Positions 34,054 to 46,144 of a stretch of 64,000 nucleotides of DNA are shown one piece after another; within the stretch, counting starts at the first letter, position 1, and every line of letters starts with the position of its first letter. Origin of the DNA: Segatella paludivivens DSM 17968 = JCM 13650 (lineage in GTDB: Bacteria > Bacteroidota > Bacteroidia > Bacteroidales > Bacteroidaceae). Location of the stretch: NCBI RefSeq assembly GCF_000373185.1, contig NZ_KB890660.1:106849-170848 (forward strand). The letters run 5' to 3'. Under the pieces are notes generated by a model. It ran no database searches. It was not told where the DNA came from and saw only the letters and a list, made by a program, of their open reading frames with translations. Position numbers and translations under genes: made by a program.

Positions 34054-34800
34054 ATGAAATATTTATTGAAAACTATTATCATTGATGACGACAAACTTGC
34101 CACTGAACAATTAAAAACGGAATTAGCAAAATGTTCAAAGCTGAATATTTGCGGTAATGCCTATACTGGAGCAGAGGGTAGAATACTATTGCTTGACTTT
34201 AATCCTGATTTAATATTTCTTGATGTAGAGCTACCTGATTGTATGGGGTTTGATTTTTTGCATTCTGCAAGAAGTCTTCTCAAAAAAGAATGCCATGTGG
34301 TCTTTTTCACAGCATATAATAGATATTTGATAAAAGCATTGCGAGAAAAAGCGTTTGATTACCTATTAAAGCCAATAGATCAAAAAGAACTTTCTGTCGT
34401 ATTAGGGAGAGTGCTTGATGAAAGCTATGCCAAGCAGGAAAATGTTGAATCAAGAACCGAGAGTGAACAGGTGATGCTTAACACTGCGAAGGGTGAAACA
34501 CTAATGCTATCCCCTAATGAAATTTCCTTTTTTGCATACAATGATAAGGCTAGATATTGGACAGCATTCTTAAGCAATGGTAAAAAATATGCTTTGAAAC
34601 GAAGTACTAAGGGTGACAAACTATTATGTTTTTCAGACTCCTTTATGATGCCATACCCATCACATATAATAAACATTCGTTTGTTAGCTTTTATAAAAGA
34701 TGGACATTGTATAATGAAACCTCCTTTTGAAAAGGTAGACGATATTAAAATAAGCAATGCTAAATTAATTGATTTAAGGAAAATATATCCTAATATCTAA
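34054..34800 (+). CDS. LytTR-family response regulator
   Basis: 248 residues from the ATG at 34054 (a GTG two codons earlier is less likely). The receiver domain has the acidic pair in IIIDDDKLATEQL, phospho-acceptor Asp57 in LIFLDVELPD, and KAFDYLLKPID with the conserved Lys. The C-terminal region (about 140-248) is a LytTR DNA-binding domain (LMLSPNEISFFAYNDKARYW, SHIINIRLLAFIKDGHCIM). The kinase gene follows after five bases, so the two form a standard pair. The target genes are not evident; the divergent WG-protein gene is a candidate. Confidence 0.93.
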   Translation: MKYLLKTIIIDDDKLATEQLKTELAKCSKLNICGNAYTGAEGRILLLDFNPDLIFLDVELPDCMGFDFLHSARSLLKKECHVVFFTAYNRYLIKALREKAFDYLLKPIDQKELSVVLGRVLDESYAKQENVESRTESEQVMLNTAKGETLMLSPNEISFFAYNDKARYWTAFLSNGKKYALKRSTKGDKLLCFSDSFMMPYPSHIINIRLLAFIKDGHCIMKPPFEKVDDIKISNAKLIDLRKIYPNI

Positions 34801-34805
34801 CAATA

Positions 34806-36806
34806 ATGACCTTACGCAAATTCTTACCAGTGCTAGCATTGGTTATAACAATATGCTCTTGTAATAAAACAGGATGCCAGAAACATTACAACACAGCAAC
34901 CGATTCCATAAAAACTCAACTAGATACACTTCTTGGTAGTGAAGGTAATAAAATAGACAGTTTGGCGGACTTAGGTATGCATAAATCTAAAGATAGCACA
35001 GACTATTATTATTTTATGCTTTATCATGGATCATCTATGATGTGGAAAAATGATGTTCATGGGATGAATTTGTTACTTAAGAAATGCAAGCGATATGCTG
35101 ATGCTGCAAAGACATCCCCCAAACTCAATGACTTGCTTGCTAAATATTATGTTTTGATTGGAAATAGGGTTATGATGAACTTTGTTTTCAAGGATGCAAT
35201 AAAGAATTATAATTTAGCATATTCATATCAAGAGAAAGGGACGAAGAAATTATACAAGACAACTATCCTTACGGATTTGTCTGATGCTTATTTGGCTATG
35301 CCAGATTATGCGAAAGGAGCTTCATGTCTTCGTAAAGTACTTCTAATAAGTGATTCCTTAAATAATATTGACGCAAAAATTCAAGCAACTGTAGGATTAG
35401 CTCAGATATACACAGGACTTGCCAACTATCCAGAAGCTGAGACATACTTTGAAAGTGCAAAAAAACTCCTTCCTTATATGCATGGAAGGCAACGCTTTTT
35501 TTATTATAACACGTTGGGAAACTATTATTTTTATAAGGGCGATTACAAGAATACGCTTAAAGTATTTAAGATCATTAATGCTAATCTCAATACAATGACA
35601 GGTAATGATTTCGATAGAAATATTACTTGGTTGAATCTCGCCGATGCATATATCAGAAATGGAATGATTGACTTGGCTGAAATATATCATAATAAGTGCA
35701 AAGATTTTTATGTAAAAACAAATAATAAGACTGCCATTTATTATTTAGGGACACAAAATATAGCCATGCTCCTTCAGCGAAATCGATTAAAAGAAGTGAG
35801 GAAATTGTTGAAGAATAATACCGATTCATCTGTAATCAGTCAACAGATTTGTTTGAGATATAATTATCTTGTAGACTATTATACTCGTATAGGTGATGAC
35901 CATAATGCTCTTATTTGTCTTAAACGACTTACACATATAAATGATTCTGTGAAAAGTGAAACACAGAAATTAGCCACTGCTGAATCAGCATTTCGTTATC
36001 AACAAGATTCAAAGGCTTTGAGACTGAAACTTGATTTGTCAAGAAGTCAGGAACATTACCGTACATCGCAACTCTTGCTTGCTGTGTCATTGTTTATTAT
36101 ATCATTATTAGTTTTAGCCTATTGGGGAATATACAGATATAATAAAAATCGCCATAAACGTCTTGTAATAGATGCCAAAAAGCGTATATTGAAATTGCGT
36201 ATGGAGGAATTGAGAAACAGAGTTTCACCTCACTTCATTTTCAACGTACTAAATTATGAAATATATAATAGAAAACAAGGTAATAAGGAAACAGATATAA
36301 AACGTTTGGTTAATCTTATAAGAAGTGGTTTAGAACAGTCTGATGAAATCTGTGTTCCGTTATGTCAAGAATTGGATTTTATTGATAATTATGTTGATTT
36401 ACAGCGTTATGGTTTGTCAAATAGTTTTGAATATAACTTGGAAATAGATGAAAATGTAGATGATGATACTTTGATTCCATCAATGATAATTCAAACAGCT
36501 GTTGAAAATGCAATAAAGCATGGGTTGCGTGGATTGGAAGGAGATACAAGACTTGATATAAACATTCGCAATATTGGCAAGATAATGCAGATACTTGTTA
36601 CAGATAATGGTCGTGGAATAAATGCTTTTGAAGCAAAAGATGATAGCACAGGAACCGGAATGATAGTCATACGAGAGACACTTGCCATGCTGAATGAACG
36701 TAATGAGGCTAAAATGGTGTATGAATTGAATGAAAATCCCAATGGTAAAGGCTGCCAAGTTAAGATTATCGTTCCTTTGGAATACAATTATTCACTTGAT
36801 GTCTAA
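34806..36806 (+). CDS. TPR-containing sensor histidine kinase (LytS/His_kinase type)
   Basis: A 666-residue protein with a lipoprotein-like signal (VLALVITICSCNKTGC). Residues about 80-400 contain tetratricopeptide-like helix pairs (KGASCLRKVLLISDSLNNID, YFYKGDYKNTLKVFKIINAN) in the periplasm. A transmembrane helix (LLLAVSLFIISLLVLAYWGI, about 423-442) leads to the kinase. RVSPHFIFNVLNYEIYNR holds the phosphorylated His476, and the ATP-binding region has PSMIIQTAVENAIKHGL and DNGRGINAFE. This is the family that pairs with LytTR regulators. The signal sensed by the TPR region is unknown. Confidence 0.92.
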   Translation: MTLRKFLPVLALVITICSCNKTGCQKHYNTATDSIKTQLDTLLGSEGNKIDSLADLGMHKSKDSTDYYYFMLYHGSSMMWKNDVHGMNLLLKKCKRYADAAKTSPKLNDLLAKYYVLIGNRVMMNFVFKDAIKNYNLAYSYQEKGTKKLYKTTILTDLSDAYLAMPDYAKGASCLRKVLLISDSLNNIDAKIQATVGLAQIYTGLANYPEAETYFESAKKLLPYMHGRQRFFYYNTLGNYYFYKGDYKNTLKVFKIINANLNTMTGNDFDRNITWLNLADAYIRNGMIDLAEIYHNKCKDFYVKTNNKTAIYYLGTQNIAMLLQRNRLKEVRKLLKNNTDSSVISQQICLRYNYLVDYYTRIGDDHNALICLKRLTHINDSVKSETQKLATAESAFRYQQDSKALRLKLDLSRSQEHYRTSQLLLAVSLFIISLLVLAYWGIYRYNKNRHKRLVIDAKKRILKLRMEELRNRVSPHFIFNVLNYEIYNRKQGNKETDIKRLVNLIRSGLEQSDEICVPLCQELDFIDNYVDLQRYGLSNSFEYNLEIDENVDDDTLIPSMIIQTAVENAIKHGLRGLEGDTRLDINIRNIGKIMQILVTDNGRGINAFEAKDDSTGTGMIVIRETLAMLNERNEAKMVYELNENPNGKGCQVKIIVPLEYNYSLDV

Positions 36807-36905
36807 CATGATAGAAACCATTGACGACATAGTTTAATGGTGCTTAAAGTTTGTTGATATCTTATTAAACTTATGACTATATTAAGATATTGCGTGTATG
36901 AGATA

Positions 36906-36940
36906 AAAGTCCGTGAAAGCTTTCACTTCCACGGACTTTA
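36906..36940. terminator. Bidirectional terminator
   Basis: aaagtccgtg (36906-36915) pairs with cacggacttt (36930-36939). It lies between the convergent kinase and glutamine synthetase genes. Confidence 0.75.
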
Positions 36941-36973
36941 ATATTTAATGCTAGTTATTAAAATACTTAACTA

Positions 36974-39163
36974 TTATCTTATAAATAGGAGTTCACGATA
37001 TTTAGGAAGTGTCCAAAGTTCATCGCTAACAATGAGCTCCAGCTTATCACACTGATATCTTATATCTTCCATTCTTGTAGCAATAGAGTCGTGGTATACA
37101 ATAGCACGTTTACGTGCATCGTCAATCTTGTTGGCACTTCTACGTGCGTCGACAAGTTCCTCAACGCCAGTTTCAATCTTTTGAGTGCGTTCTGCAATTT
37201 CTTGGATGATCTTAATATTGCGTGCTGTGAGAACTTGTCCCTCTTCGCGGCCGAAGATATTAAACATGCTTTGAACGTTATTCGCCAATTGACTTTGATA
37301 ATGAGTGGCGACTGGTACGATGTGATTCATCACTAGGTCACCCAGAACGCGAGCCTCAATTTGAATCTTCTTAGTATAAGTCTCCCATTTTACTTCGTTA
37401 CGGGCTTTAAGTTCATAGTCCTTCATTACATTCATGTCCTCGAACATCTTTACACTCTTGTTATCAAGATAGCGATCGAAGCAAATTGGGCATGAAGCCT
37501 CGCAGTCAAGCCCACGCTTTGCAGCCTCGACTTTCCATTCCTCACTATATCCGTTGCCGTCAAAACGTATAGGCTTTGTTGCCTTAATGTCTTCACGGAT
37601 AATATCTACTATTGCAGAATTCTTTTCCTCTCCTTTTGCAATTAATGCATCTACACGCTCCTTGAAGTGAGTAAGAGCCTCGGCAACAGCTGCATTCAAT
37701 ACTATCATTGCACTTGCGCAGTTGGCTTCGCTACCTACAGCACGGAACTCAAAGCGATTGCCAGTGAAAGCGAATGGTGAAGTACGGTTACGGTCGGTGT
37801 TGTCAATCATAAGTTCAGGAATCTCTGGAATATCAAGTTTCATTCCTTTCTTTCCTGCTACAGTGAACAAATCGTTCTTGTCAGATTTCTCTATATGATC
37901 AAGTAAAACACTAAGTTGCTTACCAAGGAAACTGGAAATAATTGCTGGTGGTGCTTCGTTAGCTCCTAGACGATGATCGTTTGTAGCACTCATTACGCTA
38001 GCTTTAAGCAATCCGTTGTGACGATATACTCCCATAAGAGTTTCGACAATGAAAACAACAAAGCGTAGATTGTCCTCTGGTGTTTTTCCAGACTTATGTA
38101 AAAGAATACCAGTATCTGTAGTAAGACTCCAGTTGTTGTGTTTTCCGCTACCGTTTATTCCGTTAAAAGGTTTTTCATGTAGTAAAACTCTGAAGCCATG
38201 CTTGTTAGCAATCTTTTTCATAAGGCTCATCAATAGCATATTGTGGTCTACTGCAAGATTGCATTCCTCAAATATAGGAGCAAGTTCAAATTGTCCAGGT
38301 GCAACTTCGTTGTGGCGAGTTTTGCATGGAATACCAAGTTCAAGAGCTTGAATTTCAAGATCTTTCATGAAAGCCTGCACGCGCTCGGGAATAGTTCCGA
38401 AGTAATGGTCGTCCATCTGTTGATCTTTAGCAGAATCATGTCCCATAAGAGTGCGTCCTGTGAGCATGAGGTCTGGGCGAACAGAGTATAAATCTTCATC
38501 AACAAGGAAGTACTCCTGTTCCCAACCGAGATTTGCACTTACCTTTTTAACATCTTCATTGAAATAGTGGCATACCTCGGTTGCCGCAATATTTACAGCA
38601 TGGAGTGAGCGAAGTAATGGTGCCTTATAGTCAAGAGCCTCACCTGTATACGAAATAAATATAGTTGGTATACACAATGTATCATCCATGATGAATACAG
38701 GAGATGTAGGATCCCATGCACTATATCCACGAGCTTCAAAAGTGTTTCTGATACCACCGTTAGGAAAACTGCTGGCGTCAGGTTCTTGTTGAACAAGGAG
38801 CTTACCTGAAAAATCTTCAACCATTCCGCCTTTCCCATCGTGCTCTACGAAAGCATCATGTTTCTCGGCTGTACCTTCAGTAAGAGGCTGAAACCAATGA
38901 GTGTAGTGAGTAACTCCATTTTTCATTGCCCATTTCTTCATGCCGCTGGCTACTGCATCTGCAATACTGCGGTCTAACCGTGAGCCGTTGTCAATCACGT
39001 CAATCAACGTTTCATAAACGTCGGCAGGTAGATATTCGTACATCTTCTGACGATTGAACACATACTTAGCGAAATACTCAGAAGGTCTATTCTTAGGTAT
39101 TTCTACGTTGAGTGGTCTTTTCTTAAAGGCCCCAGCTACAGCCTCAAATCTTAAGTTTGCCAT
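36974..39163 (-). CDS. glnN: Glutamine synthetase type III
   Basis: A 729-residue protein, the usual GSIII length and far longer than GSI. It begins MANLRFEAVAGAFKKRPLNV and has GWEQEYFLVDEDLY, KTRHNEVAPGQFELAPIFEE, HEKPFNGINGSGKHNNWSL and NRTSPFAFTGNRFEFRAVGS, the metal- and substrate-binding segments of the family. It makes glutamine from glutamate and ammonia and is the main ammonium-assimilating enzyme of many Bacteroidales. The gene is monocistronic; no nitrogen-regulatory gene is adjacent. Confidence 0.98.
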   Translation of the reverse strand: MANLRFEAVAGAFKKRPLNVEIPKNRPSEYFAKYVFNRQKMYEYLPADVYETLIDVIDNGSRLDRSIADAVASGMKKWAMKNGVTHYTHWFQPLTEGTAEKHDAFVEHDGKGGMVEDFSGKLLVQQEPDASSFPNGGIRNTFEARGYSAWDPTSPVFIMDDTLCIPTIFISYTGEALDYKAPLLRSLHAVNIAATEVCHYFNEDVKKVSANLGWEQEYFLVDEDLYSVRPDLMLTGRTLMGHDSAKDQQMDDHYFGTIPERVQAFMKDLEIQALELGIPCKTRHNEVAPGQFELAPIFEECNLAVDHNMLLMSLMKKIANKHGFRVLLHEKPFNGINGSGKHNNWSLTTDTGILLHKSGKTPEDNLRFVVFIVETLMGVYRHNGLLKASVMSATNDHRLGANEAPPAIISSFLGKQLSVLLDHIEKSDKNDLFTVAGKKGMKLDIPEIPELMIDNTDRNRTSPFAFTGNRFEFRAVGSEANCASAMIVLNAAVAEALTHFKERVDALIAKGEEKNSAIVDIIREDIKATKPIRFDGNGYSEEWKVEAAKRGLDCEASCPICFDRYLDNKSVKMFEDMNVMKDYELKARNEVKWETYTKKIQIEARVLGDLVMNHIVPVATHYQSQLANNVQSMFNIFGREEGQVLTARNIKIIQEIAERTQKIETGVEELVDARRSANKIDDARKRAIVYHDSIATRMEDIRYQCDKLELIVSDELWTLPKYRELLFIR

Positions 39164-39224
39164 TGTTCTTTAGTTCTTTATTGTTAATTCAAATTGAATT
39201 CGATTAAGTTTGCAGTATCAAAAA

Positions 39225-39253
39225 AAGGACCCTCACAATGCGTGAGAGTCCTT
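39225..39253 (-). terminator. Terminator of the DUF4250 gene
   Basis: aaggaccctcac (39225-39236) and gtgagagtcctt (39242-39253) pair with one mismatch. On the minus strand the stem is followed by a T-run (39219-39226). Confidence 0.8.
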
Positions 39254-39265
39254 CACATAATATCT

Positions 39266-39445
39266 TTACCAGAATTTGTTGTTTTCCCTACTGTACTCGA
39301 AGCCGACAGAAGCCAACTTGTTTTCAAGATGTGTGCGGTCTACATTCATATCATCGCACAGTTCATCAAGAGAAGTGTAGTCATCACGCAACAGCATGTT
39401 TAATGTGCTGAAGAGAATCATTGGGTCATTTGGCAATTTATCCAT
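39266..39445 (-). CDS. DUF4250 domain protein, 59 aa
   Basis: From the preferred ATG at 39445 the product is MDKLPNDPMILFSTLNMLLR followed by DDYTSLDELCDDMNVDRTHL and a short basic tail. This is the whole-length DUF4250 family, small helix-turn-helix-like proteins found in Bacteroidetes and Firmicutes with no established function. A longer frame (to 39526) adds 27 residues that do not belong to the family. The gene has its own terminator and lies about 100 bp upstream of glnN. Confidence 0.85.
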   Translation of the reverse strand: MDKLPNDPMILFSTLNMLLRDDYTSLDELCDDMNVDRTHLENKLASVGFEYSRENNKFW

Positions 39446-39564
39446 TTCAATACTTTTTACCTTATTATAAGTGCAAAAGTAATAAAAAGCAATGAAACAG
39501 CCAAACATTTTATCATTTAGCAACAAAATCTCTTTATAAGTTTAATATATATCAATCCATTTGA

Positions 39565-41523
39565 TTAGAATCGGTAGACAGCAAATGTTTTAGCAGGTAT
39601 TTTTACCGATAGCGTATTACCTTTAGCTTCGACATTTGTAGTCTGTGGAACTACATTTTCTTTGTTGCTCAATGTGTTTGTAGCCTGTAGATCGTTACTG
39701 TGCAATGTAATGAGTTTGCCAGAACCTAGGTTCTTTATACCATTGAAAGTGATATTGATGTCTTTGTCTGCATCACCTGTATTTGCAATCTTTATGATAT
39801 AATTTTTGGCTTCCTTATCATATACAGCACTTGCATACAATCCGTCAGCACCTTCTATAGGCTTGCCGTCTTCAAGCAAGCTTAAAACGTTTGTTCCTCT
39901 GTTTGTGCCGTATAGCATTTGTACATACCAGTTTACAGAACGTACACTTTCAAGATTGTTAAACCATATTAGGTCTGGGCGCCATTGCCAACCCTCTACA
40001 TGTGCGAATAGTGGAGCATAAGTTGCTTGGTGTACAACATCTGCATTTCGTTCAAGACCTGTCATGAATGCTGCTTCAGATAGTGCTGCTTCAAAATTAT
40101 TCATTGCAACAGTAGGCTTATCACCTTGTCCTTTAACATGGCTCGCATATTCTCCAGCAAATACTTTCGGTCCCTTACGGCTGTATTTATCGTAACGTCC
40201 TGCATTCTTAAGGAACCATTCCGGGCTCATATAATAGTGCTCGTCAACAAGGTCCACGCCTAAACGTCGCATTTGTTCCCAGCCATAGTCAAATTCCTTA
40301 CCACTAGCTGAAGGTCCGGCTGAACCACAGATCTTAATATTTGGATATTTGGCACGAATTTGCTTTACGAACATTTCCAGACGTTCTGGATACATAGATC
40401 CCCATTGCTCGTTTCCGATTCCAATCTGTTTGAGATTGAAAGGTGCAGGGTGCCCCATATCTGCACGTAATTTTCCCCATTTGCTTGTAACAGGTCCGTT
40501 GGCAAACTCAATAAGGTCTAAGGCGTCGTCTATATAAGGTTGTAACTTGTCAAGAGCGACGTGGGCATTCTTGTCGTTGTCGCTATTTTGGTATTGACAT
40601 GCCAGTCCACAGCTTAAAATAGGTAAAGGCTGTGCACCAATTTTTTCAGAAAGCAGGAAGAATTCGTAGAAACCAAGTCCTAAAGTCTGGTAATAGTTTG
40701 GATACAGACGGTGAGGGAATGTATAGTTCCAGCGATTCTCATTAAGTGGGCGGTTTTCTGGAGCACCTACAGTGTTCTTCCATTGATAGCGAGTTTCAAG
40801 GTCAGTACCTTCAACGATACATCCACCAGGAAAACGGAAGATACCAGGATGTAGGTCGGCAAGATCTTTTACGAGGTCTGCACGCATTCCATGCCAGTTG
40901 TCTTGTGGCATTAAACTGATATGATCCAAATCTACGCTTTCTCCAGACATAAGGAAAATTCTCATGAAAGCTTTCTCCATAGTCTTGTCAGAAGATAGTG
41001 TAGCTGTATATTTTTGCCATTGGTTGTTGGTCACAACAATTGTGTCTTGGCATATTGGCACATCGTCTTCACCAACAAGCTCGACACGGAATTTAGTGCT
41101 CTTACCTTGTAGTAGATTAAGACGTGCGTAGATTGAAAAGTCATATTTCATACCTTTCTTTATTCCCATACCGAAGAAGCCGTGATTTTCCAATCCCGAC
41201 TGTTTTTCGCGATGACCAGAAGGTGACACTGTTACATAATGAGGATTTCGGTCAAATGCAGGCTTAATGTCGTTAACAGCGACATTACCAAATACATTCC
41301 AACCCATAAGTCGGTCTGGAAATTCAAATGAACGGTTTTCTACCATTTCGGAATACAGTCCGCCATCAGCACCGAAATTTATATCTTCAAAGAAGATTCC
41401 GTACATTGTTGACTGAACTGGTGCACCAGGCTTGGTGTTTACTGTGAACTGATGCTGTGCGTTGACACCGATAGAAGCCAGTGCCGACAAAAGCATAGTA
41501 GATAGTAATCTGTTTTTTCTCAT
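39565..41523 (-). CDS. GH51 alpha-L-arabinofuranosidase
   Basis: 652 residues from the ATG at 41523 with signal peptide MRKNRLLSTMLLSALASIGV ending NAQ; an upstream frame adds 19 non-signal residues. A carbohydrate-binding segment (YSEMVENRSFEFPDRLMGWN) precedes the barrel. IGIGNEQWG gives acid/base Glu372 and VFAGEYASH gives nucleophile Glu458. A beta-sandwich ends the protein. GH51 enzymes remove alpha-arabinofuranosyl groups from arabinan, arabinogalactan or arabinoxylan. It lies 131 bp downstream of the GH2 galactosidase gene on the same strand, so the pair is suited to pectic arabinogalactan side chains. Confidence 0.95.
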   Translation of the reverse strand: MRKNRLLSTMLLSALASIGVNAQHQFTVNTKPGAPVQSTMYGIFFEDINFGADGGLYSEMVENRSFEFPDRLMGWNVFGNVAVNDIKPAFDRNPHYVTVSPSGHREKQSGLENHGFFGMGIKKGMKYDFSIYARLNLLQGKSTKFRVELVGEDDVPICQDTIVVTNNQWQKYTATLSSDKTMEKAFMRIFLMSGESVDLDHISLMPQDNWHGMRADLVKDLADLHPGIFRFPGGCIVEGTDLETRYQWKNTVGAPENRPLNENRWNYTFPHRLYPNYYQTLGLGFYEFFLLSEKIGAQPLPILSCGLACQYQNSDNDKNAHVALDKLQPYIDDALDLIEFANGPVTSKWGKLRADMGHPAPFNLKQIGIGNEQWGSMYPERLEMFVKQIRAKYPNIKICGSAGPSASGKEFDYGWEQMRRLGVDLVDEHYYMSPEWFLKNAGRYDKYSRKGPKVFAGEYASHVKGQGDKPTVAMNNFEAALSEAAFMTGLERNADVVHQATYAPLFAHVEGWQWRPDLIWFNNLESVRSVNWYVQMLYGTNRGTNVLSLLEDGKPIEGADGLYASAVYDKEAKNYIIKIANTGDADKDINITFNGIKNLGSGKLITLHSNDLQATNTLSNKENVVPQTTNVEAKGNTLSVKIPAKTFAVYRF

Positions 41524-41654
41524 AATTTGGGTTATTGCTTTTAGATATATTAATAGTGATGCAAAAATACGAAAATCCACCTCAGAAGAGGTGGACTTTC
41601 TATAATAATAAGGTGGATATTTTATAATTTGTATTTATGATACACTAAATTGTA

Positions 41655-45318
<3,664 letters not shown>

Positions 45319-45348
45319 TTGCACGTATTAGAATATTGCCTATCTTTG
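45319..45348 (+). promoter_or_regulatory. Bacteroidetes-type promoter of the 45.4-kb RNA
   Basis: TTG (45319-45321), 19-bp spacer, TATCTTTG (45341-45348). It fits the primary-sigma consensus. Transcription would start near 45355. Confidence 0.75.
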
Positions 45349-45354
45349 CATTGT

Positions 45355-45619
45355 CAAAAGACAAAAAACAGGTAATAAAGGTACTTAGATTGATTCATAG
45401 GATATAAAAGGTATTAGTTAAGGTAGAGGCAAGATTGCAATAAGGATAAATGGTATTAGTGAAAGGTAAAAAGGAAGATTGTAAAGGATAACAAGGATTA
45501 AAGTTTTAGGTTTTTAGTTATTAGTTTTAGGTTTAAAGATTGTTAGTTACGGAATGACGGTGGCGCCGATTGGCGGCCCACCAGTGGTCGGGGAGAGAAA
45601 TCTTCACCGATTTTTTTTT
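45355..45619 (+). ncRNA. Putative structured noncoding RNA, ~265 nt
   Basis: The transcript has no ORF of note. Its first part is strikingly C-poor and purine-rich, with repeated words such as aaggtattag, taaaggataa and aaggat. The 3' part is GC-rich and structured: ggtgg-cgcc-gatt-ggcg-cc-ccacc (45559-45582), then tcgg-ggaga-gaaa-tcttc-ccga (45588-45610, GAAA loop) and nine T (45611-45619). Promoter, structure and terminator fit a stand-alone RNA. I recall similar purine-rich leaders in other Bacteroidales but cannot name the family. The only gene nearby downstream is on the opposite strand. Confidence 0.65.
45588..45619 (+). terminator. Intrinsic terminator of the RNA candidate
   Basis: Stem 45588-45596 with 45601-45610 capped by GAAA, followed by nine T. 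Confidence 0.85.
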
Positions 45620-45627
45620 GTCTATTA

Positions 45628-45828
45628 TTAATCCTCCATCAACATTTCTGCAGTTTCTTGTGGAGTATTAAACGGCATTCCAAATTCAATATCAGCATCT
45701 GATAGAATGTCTAATGTGCTTTTTGCTTCTGCTTCATCAAACCGAGGTTCCCCGTTTTCTTTTTTTGCTTCCATCATAACTTTCAAAACAGCCATACGGT
45801 ATGCTTCAATTTCTTCATTCTGTTCCAT
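45628..45828 (-). CDS. Small acidic hypothetical protein, 66 aa
   Basis: Starts MEQNEEIEAYRMAVLKVMME and ends ETAEMLMED. It is acidic and predicted all-helical, without signal peptide, membrane segment or cysteine. The gene is a clean reading frame with a short downstream gap to the convergent RNA terminator. I do not recognise the family; a small cytoplasmic adaptor or regulatory protein is a guess from its composition only. Confidence 0.55.
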   Translation of the reverse strand: MEQNEEIEAYRMAVLKVMMEAKKENGEPRFDEAEAKSTLDILSDADIEFGMPFNTPQETAEMLMED

Positions 45829-46144
45829 AATACTATTGTTTATATAAGTTTAAGGTGCTAAGTTAATGCTTTTTTTATATAAATGAAAGTGTATTTCCCT
45901 TTTTATTAAAATAATGTTTGCTTTGAGTTGTTTTACTGTATCTTTGTTTATACCAAATATGATGGTTATTTAAAGATTAGAATAATGATTAATAAACTTT
46001 GTCATATTAAGAATAATAATGATGATTGTTAATATAAAATCGGTATGTAGATATATTTTATAAGGATAAGTTTAAGGCTCAATACTCAAATGAATTTGAA
46101 TCCATAGAGTATTGAGCCTTTCCTTATTTGCGAATTAAATTAAT
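45829..46144. other. Intergenic region with a possible plus-strand transcript
   Basis: TATCTTTG (45939-45946) with TTTG 18 bp upstream (45917-45920) is a promoter-like pair on the plus strand. A 14-bp perfect stem (46074-46087 / 46107-46120) follows about 130 bp later. No ORF longer than about 15 codons lies between. The stem may instead serve the GH106 operon, whose stop codon is 25 bp away, although no T-run follows on that strand. Confidence 0.4.
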
